Source of the DNA: Actinomycetota bacterium
GTDB lineage: Bacteria; Actinomycetota; UBA4738; HRBIN12
Direction of reading: 5' to 3'
DNA length: 64,000 bases
Assembly (NCBI GenBank): GCA_026003015.1
Contig: BPGL01000001.1
Span: 797,353 to 861,352 of the forward strand
Shown piece by piece: positions 17,244-26,453 of the stretch. Every line of letters starts with the position of its first letter. Within the stretch, counting starts at the first letter, position 1. Under the pieces are notes generated by a model. That model was given only the letters and a program-made list of their open reading frames with translations. It did not search any database and was not told where the DNA came from. Position numbers and translations under genes: made by a program.

Positions 17244-18620
17244 TCAGCCGGCGAGCATCGCGGCGAGCTCCCCGAAGTTGTCGACGTAGCGACGGGCGTC
17301 GTCCTCGCTGTGGGTGATGGCCGTCGTCCAGGTCTCCTGCTTCGTCCAGGGGGACTTGAACACACCGCGGTTCAGCTGCACGAGCCACGCCAGGTAGGTC
17401 ACGCGTTCGTCGATCCCGATCGTGTCCCGGTACTCGTGGACCTCGGTGGGGCTGTAGATGACCGACCCCTTGGCGCCGATCCCCGTCACGTACGCGGGGA
17501 GCCGATGCTCCTCGATCGCAGCTGTACACCCCTCGGCGAGGATCTGGTGGATGCGGTCGAGGTGCTCGTAGGCCTCGGGCGTCATCACCTCGGTCAGCAC
17601 GGCCTTCGTCGCCGCCATCGTGAGCGGGTTCCCGTTGAAGGTGCCGGCCATGTCGTAGACGCCTTCGACGACGGGGCGGAACAGCTCTCGGGTCGCTCCG
17701 ATCGCTCCGCACGGCAGCCCGCCGCCGAGCGCCTTGGCCAGGCACACGATGTCGGGCGTGACGCCGAAGACCTGCGTCGCTCCCCCGTAGGAAAGCGTGA
17801 GCCCGGTCTTCACCTCGTCGAACGCGAGGTAGGCGCCGTGGGCGTGCAGGAGCTCCTTGAGACCCTGCAGGTAGCCGGGGCGAGGCAGGATCACCCCGCA
17901 GTTCATCATCGCGGGCTCGATGATCATCCCGGCGACGTTGCCCTCGTGCTCGGCGAGCGCCCGCTCGACCTCGGCGAGGTCGTTGAACGGAACGACGCGC
18001 ACGAGGTCGGCGAACGCGGCGGGGATCCCCTCGGCCTGCGGGAGGGTCACGGGGTGCTCCCGGGGGCCGATCTTGTCCGGATCGGGGACGACGGAGAACA
18101 TGAGCGAGTCGTGGTGGCCGTGGTAGCTGCCCTCGACCTTGAGGATCACGTCGCGGCCGGTGTTGGCCCGCATGAGCCGGACGGCCTCCAGGGTCGCCTC
18201 GGTGCCGGAGTTGCAGAAGCGCCACAGCGGGAGGCCGAAGCGCTCCACGAGGTTCTCCCCGACGGCGTCGAGCTCCCGGGTGGGCTGCGCGAAGTGGGTG
18301 CCGAGGCCGGCCTGGCGCCGGACCGCCTCCACGACCTTCGGGTGGGCGTGGCCCATCACCATCGCGCCGTACCCGAGGTGGTAGTCGACGTACTCGTTGC
18401 CGTCGATGTCCCAGAGGCGACTGCCCTGCCCCCGCTCGACGTAGATCGCGTGCGGCGGGGAATCCTGCCAGCTCGAGGCGACGCCCCCGGCGATCGTTCG
18501 TTCGGCCGTGCGCCGGTACTCGATCGAGGCGCGGTGCTTCGGCTCGAGCTTCGCCTCCTCCTCCGCGATCAGCGCGTCGATCCGCTCGAGGTCGAGCTCG
18601 ATCGTGTCTCGAACCGTCAT
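17244..18620 (-). CDS. Class III aminotransferase, GSA-aminomutase-like (copy 1)
   Basis: The protein has 458 residues. It starts MTVRDTIELDLERIDALIAE and shares motif order and most motif sequences with the downstream copy: GTHFAQPT, EGSYHGHHDSLM, FDEVKTGL, CLAKALGGGLPCGAIG with the PLP lysine, and FNGNPLTMAA. The pair arose by tandem duplication. It is a PLP enzyme of the aspartate aminotransferase family (class III) of unknown substrate. It is first in the operon, with the 20-bp palindrome 30 nt upstream, so expression is probably controlled by a repressor encoded elsewhere. Confidence 0.83.
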   Translation of the reverse strand: MTVRDTIELDLERIDALIAEEEAKLEPKHRASIEYRRTAERTIAGGVASSWQDSPPHAIYVERGQGSRLWDIDGNEYVDYHLGYGAMVMGHAHPKVVEAVRRQAGLGTHFAQPTRELDAVGENLVERFGLPLWRFCNSGTEATLEAVRLMRANTGRDVILKVEGSYHGHHDSLMFSVVPDPDKIGPREHPVTLPQAEGIPAAFADLVRVVPFNDLAEVERALAEHEGNVAGMIIEPAMMNCGVILPRPGYLQGLKELLHAHGAYLAFDEVKTGLTLSYGGATQVFGVTPDIVCLAKALGGGLPCGAIGATRELFRPVVEGVYDMAGTFNGNPLTMAATKAVLTEVMTPEAYEHLDRIHQILAEGCTAAIEEHRLPAYVTGIGAKGSVIYSPTEVHEYRDTIGIDERVTYLAWLVQLNRGVFKSPWTKQETWTTAITHSEDDARRYVDNFGELAAMLAG

Positions 18621-18649
18621 GCTGCCGCCTCCTCGGAGCCGCCTCGCCA

Positions 18650-18669
18650 GTTTGAACGGCCGTTCAAAC
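18650..18669. promoter_or_regulatory. 20-bp perfect palindrome, TetR-type operator
   Basis: GTTTGAACGGCCGTTCAAAC is a perfect 20-bp inverted repeat centred about 40 bp upstream of the first aminotransferase start. Size and symmetry match TetR-family operators. No TetR gene is in the window. Confidence 0.65.
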
Positions 18670-18775
18670 GCTCGGGGTCATCGTGCCACACGGACGCCGG
18701 GGGCGACAAGCGCGCCCCGGACCCTCGGGGTCGACCGTGGAGGCGACAGGGCGGTTGCTAGAATCGCCCCGCCGT

Positions 18776-18851
18776 GGTGGCCGTAGCTCAATCCGGTTAG
18801 AGCACCAGGTTGTGGTCCTGGGGGTTGGGGGTTCAAGTCCCCTCGGTCACC
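18776..18851 (+). tRNA. tRNA-His(GTG)
   Basis: The acceptor stem GTGGCCG pairs with CGGTCAC. The anticodon is GTG within GGTTGTGGTCC. G at 18776 is the extra G-1 typical of tRNA-His and faces the C discriminator. The T loop is TTCAAGT. TAGAAT lies 11 nt upstream. Confidence 0.97.
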
Positions 18852-18884
18852 CTCCCGCCCGCCTGCGCCTTGGTAGCCTGGAGC

Positions 18885-18957
18885 GGGCCTCTAGCTCAAT
18901 TGGCAGAGCAACGGACTCTTAATCCGCAGGTTCGGGGTTCGAGTCCCCGGGGGCCCA
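18885..18957 (+). tRNA. tRNA-Lys(CTT)
   Basis: GGGCCTC pairs with GGGGCCC, including one G-U pair. The anticodon loop is CTCTTAA (CTT) and the T loop is TTCGAGT. The discriminator is A; CC but not CCA follows. It starts 33 nt after tRNA-His. Confidence 0.97.
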
Positions 18958-19001
18958 CCGGCAAACCCGCAGGTACACGACCTATCGGGCCGGCCTCGTG
19001 A

Positions 19002-19175
19002 CGATGTCGTCGTCAGTGTCCCCGTCTCATCCCAGGACTCGAGGAGCTCCGCAAGGACCTCCCGCTGCCAACCACGGGCGAGGCGGAGAAGGCGTTCACC
19101 ACCGACACGAAGAAGTTCGGCTCCATCCAGCGCCGGAGGATCCGGGACAAGCAGGGTGGGGGCATCAGTGGGTGA
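19002..19175 (+). pseudogene. 3' remnant of an unidentified gene downstream of tRNA-Lys
   Basis: This frame is open from just after a stop at 18999 and ends in TGA at 19173-19175, with no start codon. From about 19026 it reads like a protein end (LIPGLEELRKDLPLPTTGE, ending RIRDKQGGGISG) with almost every third codon base G or C. It looks like the last ~50 residues of a lost gene. The position 45 nt beyond a tRNA 3' end fits an old integration site, but no attachment repeat is visible. The rest of the gene-free stretch to 19404 shows only a short hairpin, CCCCTC-GAC-GAGGGG, near 19380, which could end the regulator transcript. Confidence 0.4.
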
Positions 19176-19404
19176 CGACCCGAGGGCGGGACCGGGTAGC
19201 CTGACGGAACCGGCTCGTTCCTCGCTGGCTCCGAGGGGCATCCTCGACGTCGTGGACCGGGAAGCGGCCGCCTCTCACGAGGCCGGGCGGATCGTGGCGG
19301 AGCTTCGACCCTCGGGACGCGGGCGGCCACGCCGCGGGGTGTGTCGGATCGCTGCGGGGGCTACGACGCCGGCCGGCGGCCCCTCGACGAGGGGATCCTG
19401 GCCC

Positions 19405-21289
19405 TCACCGTTCGATCTGCCGTAGGCGAGCAACCGCCTCGTCGGCCGCGACGTCCCGCCCGGCCACGGCAACGATCCGCCGGTGCAGGGCGGGATCGTC
19501 CACGTCGGCCGCGATCAGCTCTGCGGCGCCCACGACGCCCGCGTCGCCGAGTTGCCGCCGGTGCAGGTACGCCCGCGCGAGGAACTCGCTCATCATGGTG
19601 CGCGCGGCGAGCACCTCCAGGTCGGGAACCCACGTCGCCGCCTGCGCGAGCCCGTGGCGGACGGCGAACGCGCAGGCGTGATCGAGCACGAACGCGTGCG
19701 CCCACAGCCACGCGTCGGACTCTCGGCGGCTCCGACGTATGGCGTCATCGAACCGATCCAGCGCCGCGCCCGTGTTCCCCCGCGCGTCGTCGAGCAGCGC
19801 CAGCCCGGCTGCGGCGATCCCCTCCCAGCAGCAGTCGCGGAGCTGGCATCCGAGCGCGAAGGCATGCTCCAGCCGATCGGCGGCGGCGGCGTGATCCCCG
19901 GCCGACACGTCCAGGATGCCGAGGAGGGCCTCCGGGTAGGGGACGAACGCGTTCCAGGCGAGCGCTCGTGCCTCCGCCATGGCCGACTCCAGCGCCGTGC
20001 GCGCCTCGGCCATCTCCTCGCGGATCACGTGGATCATCCCGATCTCACCCAGACACAGCGCGCGCGTGCGACGGTCCCCCAACGCCTCCGCGTCGCGGGC
20101 GGCGTCGCCTAGGAGCGCGAGCGCTTCGCCGTATCGCCCCACCTGGTAGGCGCAGGCCCCCCCGGCCCAGACGGAGGAACGGATGGTCGCCGGCGCTGGC
20201 CCGGGCCGCCTCGATCTGCGCGAGCGCTTGCGGGTAGCGCGCGCGGAGGGCCTCGATCCATGCCAGCTCCCGGTGTGCCTCCCCCGCCAGGCGCGGACTC
20301 CCCGCCCGCCGCGCGATGGCGACGGCTTCGTGCAGCGCGGCGGCGGCCTCCTCGTCCCGCCCGCGGGCCGCGTGGGCGAGCGCGGATCCCAGCGCCAGCA
20401 GCGAGCGGGCCTTCAGCTCGAGGTCGCCACAGGCGTGCGCCTCGGCCGCTGCGCGGCGGAGGCACTCGAGGCCCGCGTCGAGCGCCCCTGCACCGATCGC
20501 GGCTTCCCCGGCGTCGAGCTGCGCTTGCGCCGCTGCCCGGCCGGAGACGGCGGTGACGGTGGCGGTGATGCCGGTGGCCTCGGCGGCCGCGTACACCGCC
20601 GGCCCGGGCTCGATGCCAAGCTCCTTTCGGAACAGATCCGCGCACGCGGCCAGCTGCCGGGCGGCAGCCTCCCGGTCACCGGAGGCGGCGAGCGCCCGGA
20701 TCAACAGCTCCTGGGAGCCTTCCTCGAAGGGATCCATCGCGACCAGGCGCGCCGCGAGATCGATCGCCTGTTCGCTCCGTCCGGCGGCCAGACGGGCGAG
20801 CGCGGCCTCGTGGAGCACCGCCTCCGCCTGGGCGTGCAGGTGTTGGCGCTGCGCCGTCAGCCACGCCTCGAACGCGGGGCTTCCGCCGAAGCTCATGCCT
20901 TCGAGCAGCTCGCGTCCCAGGCCCGGGATCTCCAGCGCGACCGCCCACGTCCCGCTGGTCAGCGCACGAACGTCGGCGAACGCATCCGGCGGCAGCTCGA
21001 GCGCCACCGGCGATCCGCGCAGGGCTTCCGGGAGCCCCAGCAGGCGTCGGAGCTCGGCGAGGTTCCACCGCAGCGCGCCGAGCGGATCGTCGGCTTCGGC
21101 GAACAGGAGCTGCGCCAGCTCCTCTCGCGTCGGCGCGCGGCCTGTGAGCAGCAGGTAGGCGAGCAACCCCCACGCCTTCCTGCCCCGGGGCGGAGGCTGC
21201 GGGGCGCCGCCGGCCTCGACCGACGGCGCCCCGAGCAGGTGGATCGCAAGGCGCATGCTCGCATGCTCGCGGGTGCGCGCCTCGGGCAC
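19405..21289 (-). CDS. SARP/BTAD-type activator with TPR region, broken by one-base frameshift
   Basis: It starts at GTG, 21289, with AAGGAGG 5 nt upstream. Residues about 12-95 form an OmpR-like winged helix (HLLGAPSVEAGG, LRWNLAELRRLLG). A bacterial transcriptional activator domain follows to about 240 (FEAWLTAQRQHLHAQAEA, DPFEEGSQELLIRALAASGD), then TPR-like helices. The frame breaks near 20157-20163, a run of seven C (G on the coding strand). Downstream, the sequence from ACAYQVGRYGEALALLG to the stop at 19405 continues the TPRs in another frame. Removing one base gives 627 residues. It may be a sequencing error, phase variation or true decay. It is co-oriented with the cupin gene 21 nt upstream and probably binds the repeated motif around both. 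Confidence 0.75.
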
Positions 21290-21298
21290 AAGCCCTCC

Positions 21299-21317
21299 TT
21301 ACACGGAGGTTCACATG
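21299..21317. promoter_or_regulatory. Repeated regulatory motif, copy between cupin and activator
   Basis: TTACACG-N5-TCACATG has a 12-bp period. It matches the motif at 21798-21816 at 16 of 19 positions. It overlaps the cupin stop codon and the activator's ribosome-binding region. Confidence 0.5.
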
Positions 21318-21694
21318 GACGTTCCCATGGCCTCCAGGTTCTTCATGATCACCTCCATCGTGGCGGCGAGATCGGCCGAGGGGCTGAACTCGACGATCTC
21401 GGTCCCCGCGGTGAACACGGGGGTGTGGTCGGGGGGCGCGTAGTACGCCTCGCCGGCCTCGATGACGTCCTGGGAGCCGTCTCCGTACCGGTAGATGAGC
21501 CGGCCCTTGAGCACCACGCCCCAGTGAGGAGACTGGCACCGGTCGTTGGGCAACCCCTTGAACAGCGGGGCAGGGTCCTGATCCTGCGAGTAGGACTCGA
21601 ACCCGATCGTGTACCCGCCGGCCTCCCCGTAGTGACCTTCGAAGCCAGGCGCCTGCTCGTGCTGCGCTGCCGATGCTTTGCCGATCTTGGCCAT
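21311..21694 (-). CDS. Small cupin-domain protein
   Basis: The protein has 127 residues from MAKIGKASAAQHEQAPGFEG; AGGAGG lies 6 nt upstream, which decides this start over ATGs at 21715 and 21775. The core PHWGVVLKGRLIYRYGDGSQDVIEAGEAYYAPPDHTP is a cupin: motif 1 with a His, and motif 2 with PPDHTP. A single jelly-roll domain of this size can be an enzyme or a ligand sensor. The operon with an activator, and shared motifs on both sides, suggest it senses a ligand or makes the inducer. The substrate is unknown. Confidence 0.75.
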   Translation of the reverse strand: MAKIGKASAAQHEQAPGFEGHYGEAGGYTIGFESYSQDQDPAPLFKGLPNDRCQSPHWGVVLKGRLIYRYGDGSQDVIEAGEAYYAPPDHTPVFTAGTEIVEFSPSADLAATMEVIMKNLEAMGTSM

Positions 21695-21741
21695 CCGCCA
21701 CCTCCTCTTGGGCATCGGACGGCATGACCGTGAAGGCCGCC

Positions 21742-21816
21742 CGTGTGATGGAGCGTGTGAAGGAACCGGCGTCATCCTCGGTTCGGGGAAGAGGTCCTCA
21801 CACGGACGCTCACATG
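21742..21816. promoter_or_regulatory. Two facing direct-repeat pairs in a divergent promoter region
   Basis: CGTGTGA occurs at 21742-21748 and 21754-21760. The opposite orientation, TCACACG and TCACATG, occurs at 21798-21804 and 21810-21816. Both pairs have a 12-bp period and they face each other between the divergent cupin genes. Direct heptamer repeats are the usual site type for SARP activators, though their period is normally 11 bp. Confidence 0.6.
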
Positions 21817-21870
21817 CCGTGCGCCTACCGTCGGCCCGACGGATCGCAGGTGATCGGATCGGAGGATCTC

Positions 21871-22365
21871 ATGAGAGGGACCAACGCGACGCGTACCGCC
21901 GTCGAGCTGCTCCGCCACGCAGCCGGCATCGCGCGCGAGGGGCACGATCCGCTGCCGAGGCTGGCCGCCTGGCTTCGCACCGTCCCGCTTCCCGAGGACG
22001 TCGAGGCGGCCCGCCCGGAGGCCATACGCCGGGCCGGCGCCCTCCCGATCGCCGCGCTGGAGGGCGGCCCGGCGCTCGGGCTCCGCTGGTTCCCGCCGGG
22101 CGTGCCCACCGACGTCCACGACCACGACGGCGGGTGGGGCGTGGTCCGGGTCCTGGAGGGGCGGGACCGTTACGAGACCTGGGCCCGATCGGCCGACGGA
22201 TCGCTTCGCCGCGTATCGGTTCGCGAGCTCGGACCGGGGGACGTGGTCGCCTTCGATGCGGCGACGCTGCACGTCCAGGAGGGGCTCGACGCAGGCGCCC
22301 TGGAACTCGTGCTGCTGGAGCGTCTGCCGGCGCGGTACGCCGGCGAGGTCGAGGTGCTGCGATGA
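21871..22365 (+). CDS. Cupin protein, cysteine-dioxygenase-like
   Basis: The protein has 164 residues from MRGTNATRTAVELLRHAAG; GGAGG lies 6 nt upstream. The jelly-roll core contains FPPGVPTDVHDHDGGWGVVRVLEG, whose two histidines and acidic residue match cupin motif 1, and ATLHVQEG with the third histidine. The layout resembles cysteine dioxygenase and related thiol dioxygenases, Fe(II) enzymes that oxidise small thiols or other metabolites. Family membership at superfamily level is firm; the substrate is not. Its stop overlaps the start of the next gene by 4 nt (ATGA). Confidence 0.72.
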   Translation: MRGTNATRTAVELLRHAAGIAREGHDPLPRLAAWLRTVPLPEDVEAARPEAIRRAGALPIAALEGGPALGLRWFPPGVPTDVHDHDGGWGVVRVLEGRDRYETWARSADGSLRRVSVRELGPGDVVAFDAATLHVQEGLDAGALELVLLERLPARYAGEVEVLR

Positions 22366-23334
22366 TCCCCGCGACGACCGCACCCGAGATCCTGGAACGC
22401 TCGCCGTTCCGCGACCACGACGGAGCGTCGGGGGCGCGGCTCGAACGCGCCCGGCTGGCCGACGGCTCACGGGTGATCCTCAAACGTTTCGACCCGGCGC
22501 AGGACCTCACCATGGCGCTGCCTCCCGTCGGCGAGGTGCGCGAGATCGTCCTGTGGCGGGCGGGGGTGCTCGACCGTCTCCCCCCACCGATCGGCCATGC
22601 GATCGTCGGCGCCTGGCGCGAAGAGGGCTTCTGGGTCCTCGCGATGCGCGACCTGTCCGCGACCATCCTGGGATGGGAGAGCCGCATCAGCCGCGCGCAG
22701 TGCCGCCGCGTCATCGCGGCAGCGCTCGCGATGCACGAGCGCTTCCGCGGCGAGGAGATCGAGGACCTGCTGGCCCTCGAGGACCGCGTGGCGATCTTCT
22801 CCCCTCGGGTCATGGGATCGCTCCGCGGACGGGGGAATCCGTTGCCCGATCACTGCCTCCGCGGATGGGAGCGTTTCGCCGACATCGCGCCGCGCGACGT
22901 TGCCGACCTCGTGTTCGCCATCCACGAGCACCCGGGGATCCTCGCGGAACCGCTGAGGACACGGTCAGGCTCGACCCTGCTGCACGGCGACCTGTGGCTC
23001 CCCAACATCGCGCTCGAGCCGGACCGGGTCGTCGTCATCGACTGGGCGCTCGCGACCCAGGGGCCGCCGATCATCGAGTTCGCCTCGTTCTTGGCCGGCT
23101 GCGCGTCGCAGGTCTCCGCGACGCGTGAGGAGATCCTCGACGATATCCGCCGGCTCATGGGCGAACGGCACGACGAGGACGCGATGCGCCTCGGCTTGGT
23201 GCAGGGGATGGTGGAGATGGGCTGGAACATGGCGCTCCACGCGACCGAGCACGGGGGGCACCGAGGCCCTCGAGACCTTCGAGTGGTGGGTCGGCGCGGC
23301 CCGGCGCGCGCGCACCACCGGCCTGCTGATCTGA
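22362..23334 (+). CDS. Phosphotransferase of the APH/choline-kinase fold, one-base frameshift near the end
   Basis: It starts at the ATG overlapping the upstream cupin stop. Kinase-like motifs: LLHGDLWLPNIAL (catalytic loop, HGDxxxxN) and VVVIDWALATQGPP (the DFG-equivalent IDW). Earlier, GSRVILKRFDP carries the ATP-binding lysine. Such enzymes phosphorylate small molecules such as aminoglycosides, choline or methylthioribose. The frame breaks at a run of six G (23253-23258); removing one restores TEALETFEWWVGAARRAR and the stop at 23332-23334, giving 323 residues. Left as is, the protein runs on to 23441 with an unrelated tail. The substrate is unknown. Confidence 0.72.
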
Positions 23335-23692
23335 CGGCCCGGAGACGGGCGATCGCTCCGCGAGAGGCTCTAACGATCGTCGGAGCCGCGAAGGTCGTCG
23401 AGGAGACCGTGGCCGGGGCGAAGTCGGTGGCGTTCGCCTGACGATGGCTGGGCTGGATACGTCATGAACCCGGCTCGGGGTCCGTCATCTCACGTACCGG
23501 TTCGATCCCGCGACGGTTTCCACCGACGCCAAAGATGCGCCGGGGCAGTGAACCGGGCCGAGACCCGGTTCCCCGTCGGTGCGGGTTCGTCGATCGAGCT
23601 CACGTGTCCGAACGCTCGGTAGCAAGCGGTAGGAGCAGCTGGGGGACCGCGCGACGCCGAAGCTTCCAAAGGGGGCACGATCCACCCCCACC
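23335..23692. other. 358-nt region without a supported gene
   Basis: This lies between two convergent genes. Short open frames on both strands (for example minus strand 23712-23485) have no ribosome-binding site or recognisable motif and carry many rare-type codons. No tRNA, tandem repeat or strong hairpin was seen. Confidence 0.4.
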
Positions 23693-26330
23693 CTACCCTC
23701 CCCGAGCCCCACCGAGCCGGCGTGGGTGGCTGAACCGGGAGGCCACGCGCCGGACCCGTCGCTCCGTCCGAGAGCGGCGACGCGCGATGGGCCGCTCCGC
23801 CGACACGACCGCGTAGAAGCGCGCCTTCACCGCCTCCGCCAACACGAGGTAGGCGACGACGAGCACCACCAGGATCGCTAGGAAGGAAAGGGGCAGCGGC
23901 ACGAACCCGAAGGGCTCGGCGAGGAACGAGAACGGGAGCAGGACGCCCAGGGCGGCCACGCCGATCATCGCCACGAGCATCGGGAGGCTCGGGAGGCTCC
24001 GCAGGAACGGAACGCGTCGGGTCCTGATCACGAACACGATGAGGGTCTGGGTTGCGAGCGATTCCACGAACCAGCCCGACCGGAACTCGGGAGCCGCGGC
24101 GTGCAGCAGCAGCAGCAGCACGGCGAACGTCACGAAGTCGAAGGCCGAGCTGATGGGCCCGAAGACGCCCATGAAGCGCCGGATCAGTCGCACGTCCCAG
24201 TGCGCGGGGCGTTCCAGGAGCTCCTCGTCGACCCGATCGGTGGGGATCGTCATCTGGCCGGCGTCGTAGAGGAGGTTGTTCAGCAGGATCTGGGTCGGGA
24301 GCATCGGCAGGAACGGTAGGAACAGGGACGCCGCCGCTGCGCTGAACATGTTGCCGACGTTGGACGACGAGGCCATCAGGACGTACTTGACCGTGTTGGC
24401 GAAGATCCGCCGCCCCTCGGCCACCCCGTCCGCGACCACACCCAGGTCCTTCTCAAGCAGGACGATGTCCGCAGCCCGCCTTCGCGACGTCGGTCGCCGA
24501 GTCGACGGAGATCCCGACGTCCGCGTCGTGGAGGGCGATCGCATCGTTCGCCCCGTCTCCCAGGAAGGCGACGTCGGCCCCCGACCCCTGAGCGACCCGG
24601 ATGATCCTCGACTTCTGCTCTGGGTCGACCCGTGCGAAGATGCCGGTACCCGGCAGCGCGGCCTCGAGCTGCTCGTTCGACATCCGGTCGAGCTGGGATC
24701 CCGTCAGCGTGGCTCCGACCGCAAGCCCGAGCTCTTCGGCCACCGCCCTGGCCACACGCTCGTTGTCGCCGGTCACCACCTTGACGGCGATCCCGAGCGC
24801 AGCGAGCCGGGCCAACGATCGACCGGCGTCGGCCTTCGGGGGATCCACGAAGCTCAACAGGCCCACGAGCTCCAGGTCACGCTCGTCGGCCGGGCTCACC
24901 GACGCCTGGTCCGCGGGGACCTCCCGCTGCGCCACCGCGACGACCCGACTCCCGGCATCGAACGCTCGTCGGAACACCTCCTCGGCCGTCGTCGGGAGGC
25001 GATCGCACCGCTGGAAGATGGCCTCGGGGGCCCCTTTCGTGATCACGAAGCGCCGGCCGTCGTCTTCGACGAGGCCCGTCATCATCCGCCGCTCGTGATC
25101 GAACGGAACAAGGTCGAGGAGGCGCGCCGATCCGACGAGCACCCCTCGCTCGGAGACGGGCTCCCAGAGCGCACGGTCGAGCGGGGACCCCTCAACGACC
25201 CTGCCGTCCTGCACCACCACGTCCGTGCACACAAGCCCCAGTCGCAGGACCTGGTCCGAAGGTCGTCCCTCGGCGTCGAGCGCCGCCGCAAAGGCGACCG
25301 CCCCCTCCGTGAGGGTTCCGGTCTTGTCCGTGAACAGCAGGTCGATGTTGGCGAGGTCCTCGATCGCGACGAGCCGCTTCACGACGACCTTCCTCCGCGC
25401 GAGGGCGCGAGTCCCGGTCGACAGACTCACGGTGACGATCGCGGGAAGCAGCTGAGGCGTGAGACCGATCGCGATCGCCAGCGAGAAGAGGAGCGCATCG
25501 ATGAGCGGGCGGCGGAGCGCCACGTTGATCACGAAGATCGCGACCGTCAGCACCCCGGCCACCCCCACCAACAGCCGCGAGAAGTCGCGGAGGCCTGCCT
25601 GAAAGGCCGTCTCCGACGGCCGGTCGCCAAGGCGAAGGGCGATCCTCCCGAACTCGGTGGCGCTCCCCGTGCCGACGACGACCCCCGCCCCGGCCCCCGC
25701 ACGCACGACCGTTCCCATCAGCGCACACGAGCCGAGCTCATGGGTGCTCGGCTCACCGCGAACGGGATCGGTGGACTTCGCGACCGGCACCGACTCCCCG
25801 GTCAGTACGGACTCGTCGCACGCGAGCCCGTTGGCCTCGAGCAGGCGGAGGTCCGCCGGCACCACGTCACCCACCCGGAGGTGGACGACGTCTCCGGGCA
25901 CCACGTCGACGACGTCGAGCTCCAAGATCCTCCCCTCGCGCACGACCGAAACGCGGTGTCGGATCTTCGAGTGGAGCGCCTCCACAGCCTGCTCGGAGCG
26001 GTACTCGTTCACGAACCCCAGGCCGACGCTCAGGGTCACGATCGCGACGATGATGATCGCGTCGTTGCGGTCGCCCACGACGAGGGCCACGGTCGCGGCC
26101 GCGAGGAGCAAGAGGAGGAGGGGGTTCCGTACCTGGCGGAACAGGATCGCCGGGGCCCTGACCCGATGGGTCCGCACGGCGTTCGGTCCGACCAGGTCCA
26201 AACGGCGAGCGGCCTCGGCCGACGTCAGTCCGGCCACCCCGCTCCCAAGGCGCGAGAGCACGACCGCCGTGTCCAACCGAGCTGCCGATGCGAGGTCGAG
26301 CTCCGGCGTTCGGTGCGGGACCCGTCCCAC
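23693..26330 (-). CDS. P-type ATPase, magnesium-transporter (MgtA) type, one-base frameshift
   Basis: Membrane cation pump. An N-terminal cation-ATPase domain is followed by helices 1-2, the actuator loop ESVLTGESVPVAKS, and the phosphorylation site LLFTDKTGTLTEG. The nucleotide domain includes KGAPE and the hinge is LGDGANDAIAL. After the frame break at 24475-24477, the rest reads AADIVLLEKDLGVVADGV and then about six membrane helices, including LPTQILLNNLLYDAGQMTIPTD. The NNLLYD element is typical of MgtA/MgtB importers. One extra G splits the frame; without it the protein has 878 residues. The start is GTG, 26330, with a weak ribosome-binding site. Neighbours are a cation antiporter and a second ATPase. 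Confidence 0.82.
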
Positions 26331-26453
26331 GTCCTCGCAGGCTACTTGGAGACGAGGGCCTGCGAGCCCCGTCGCACCTCGCCCGCGACACCCACCGGAG
26401 CCGGGGGCGATCGCGACCGGGTCGAGGGATCGGGGTTCGAGCCCTCCCCGGCG

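Noticed and set aside
23485..23712. A 75-codon minus-strand frame after the phosphotransferase gene
   Set aside because: No ribosome-binding site or known motif, and it runs into the ATPase gene end; not supported as a gene.
26412..26452. tRNA-like T-loop sequence (GGTTCGAGCC) between the ATPase and antiporter genes
   Set aside because: The flanking bases do not form a T stem and no acceptor or anticodon arm exists nearby.
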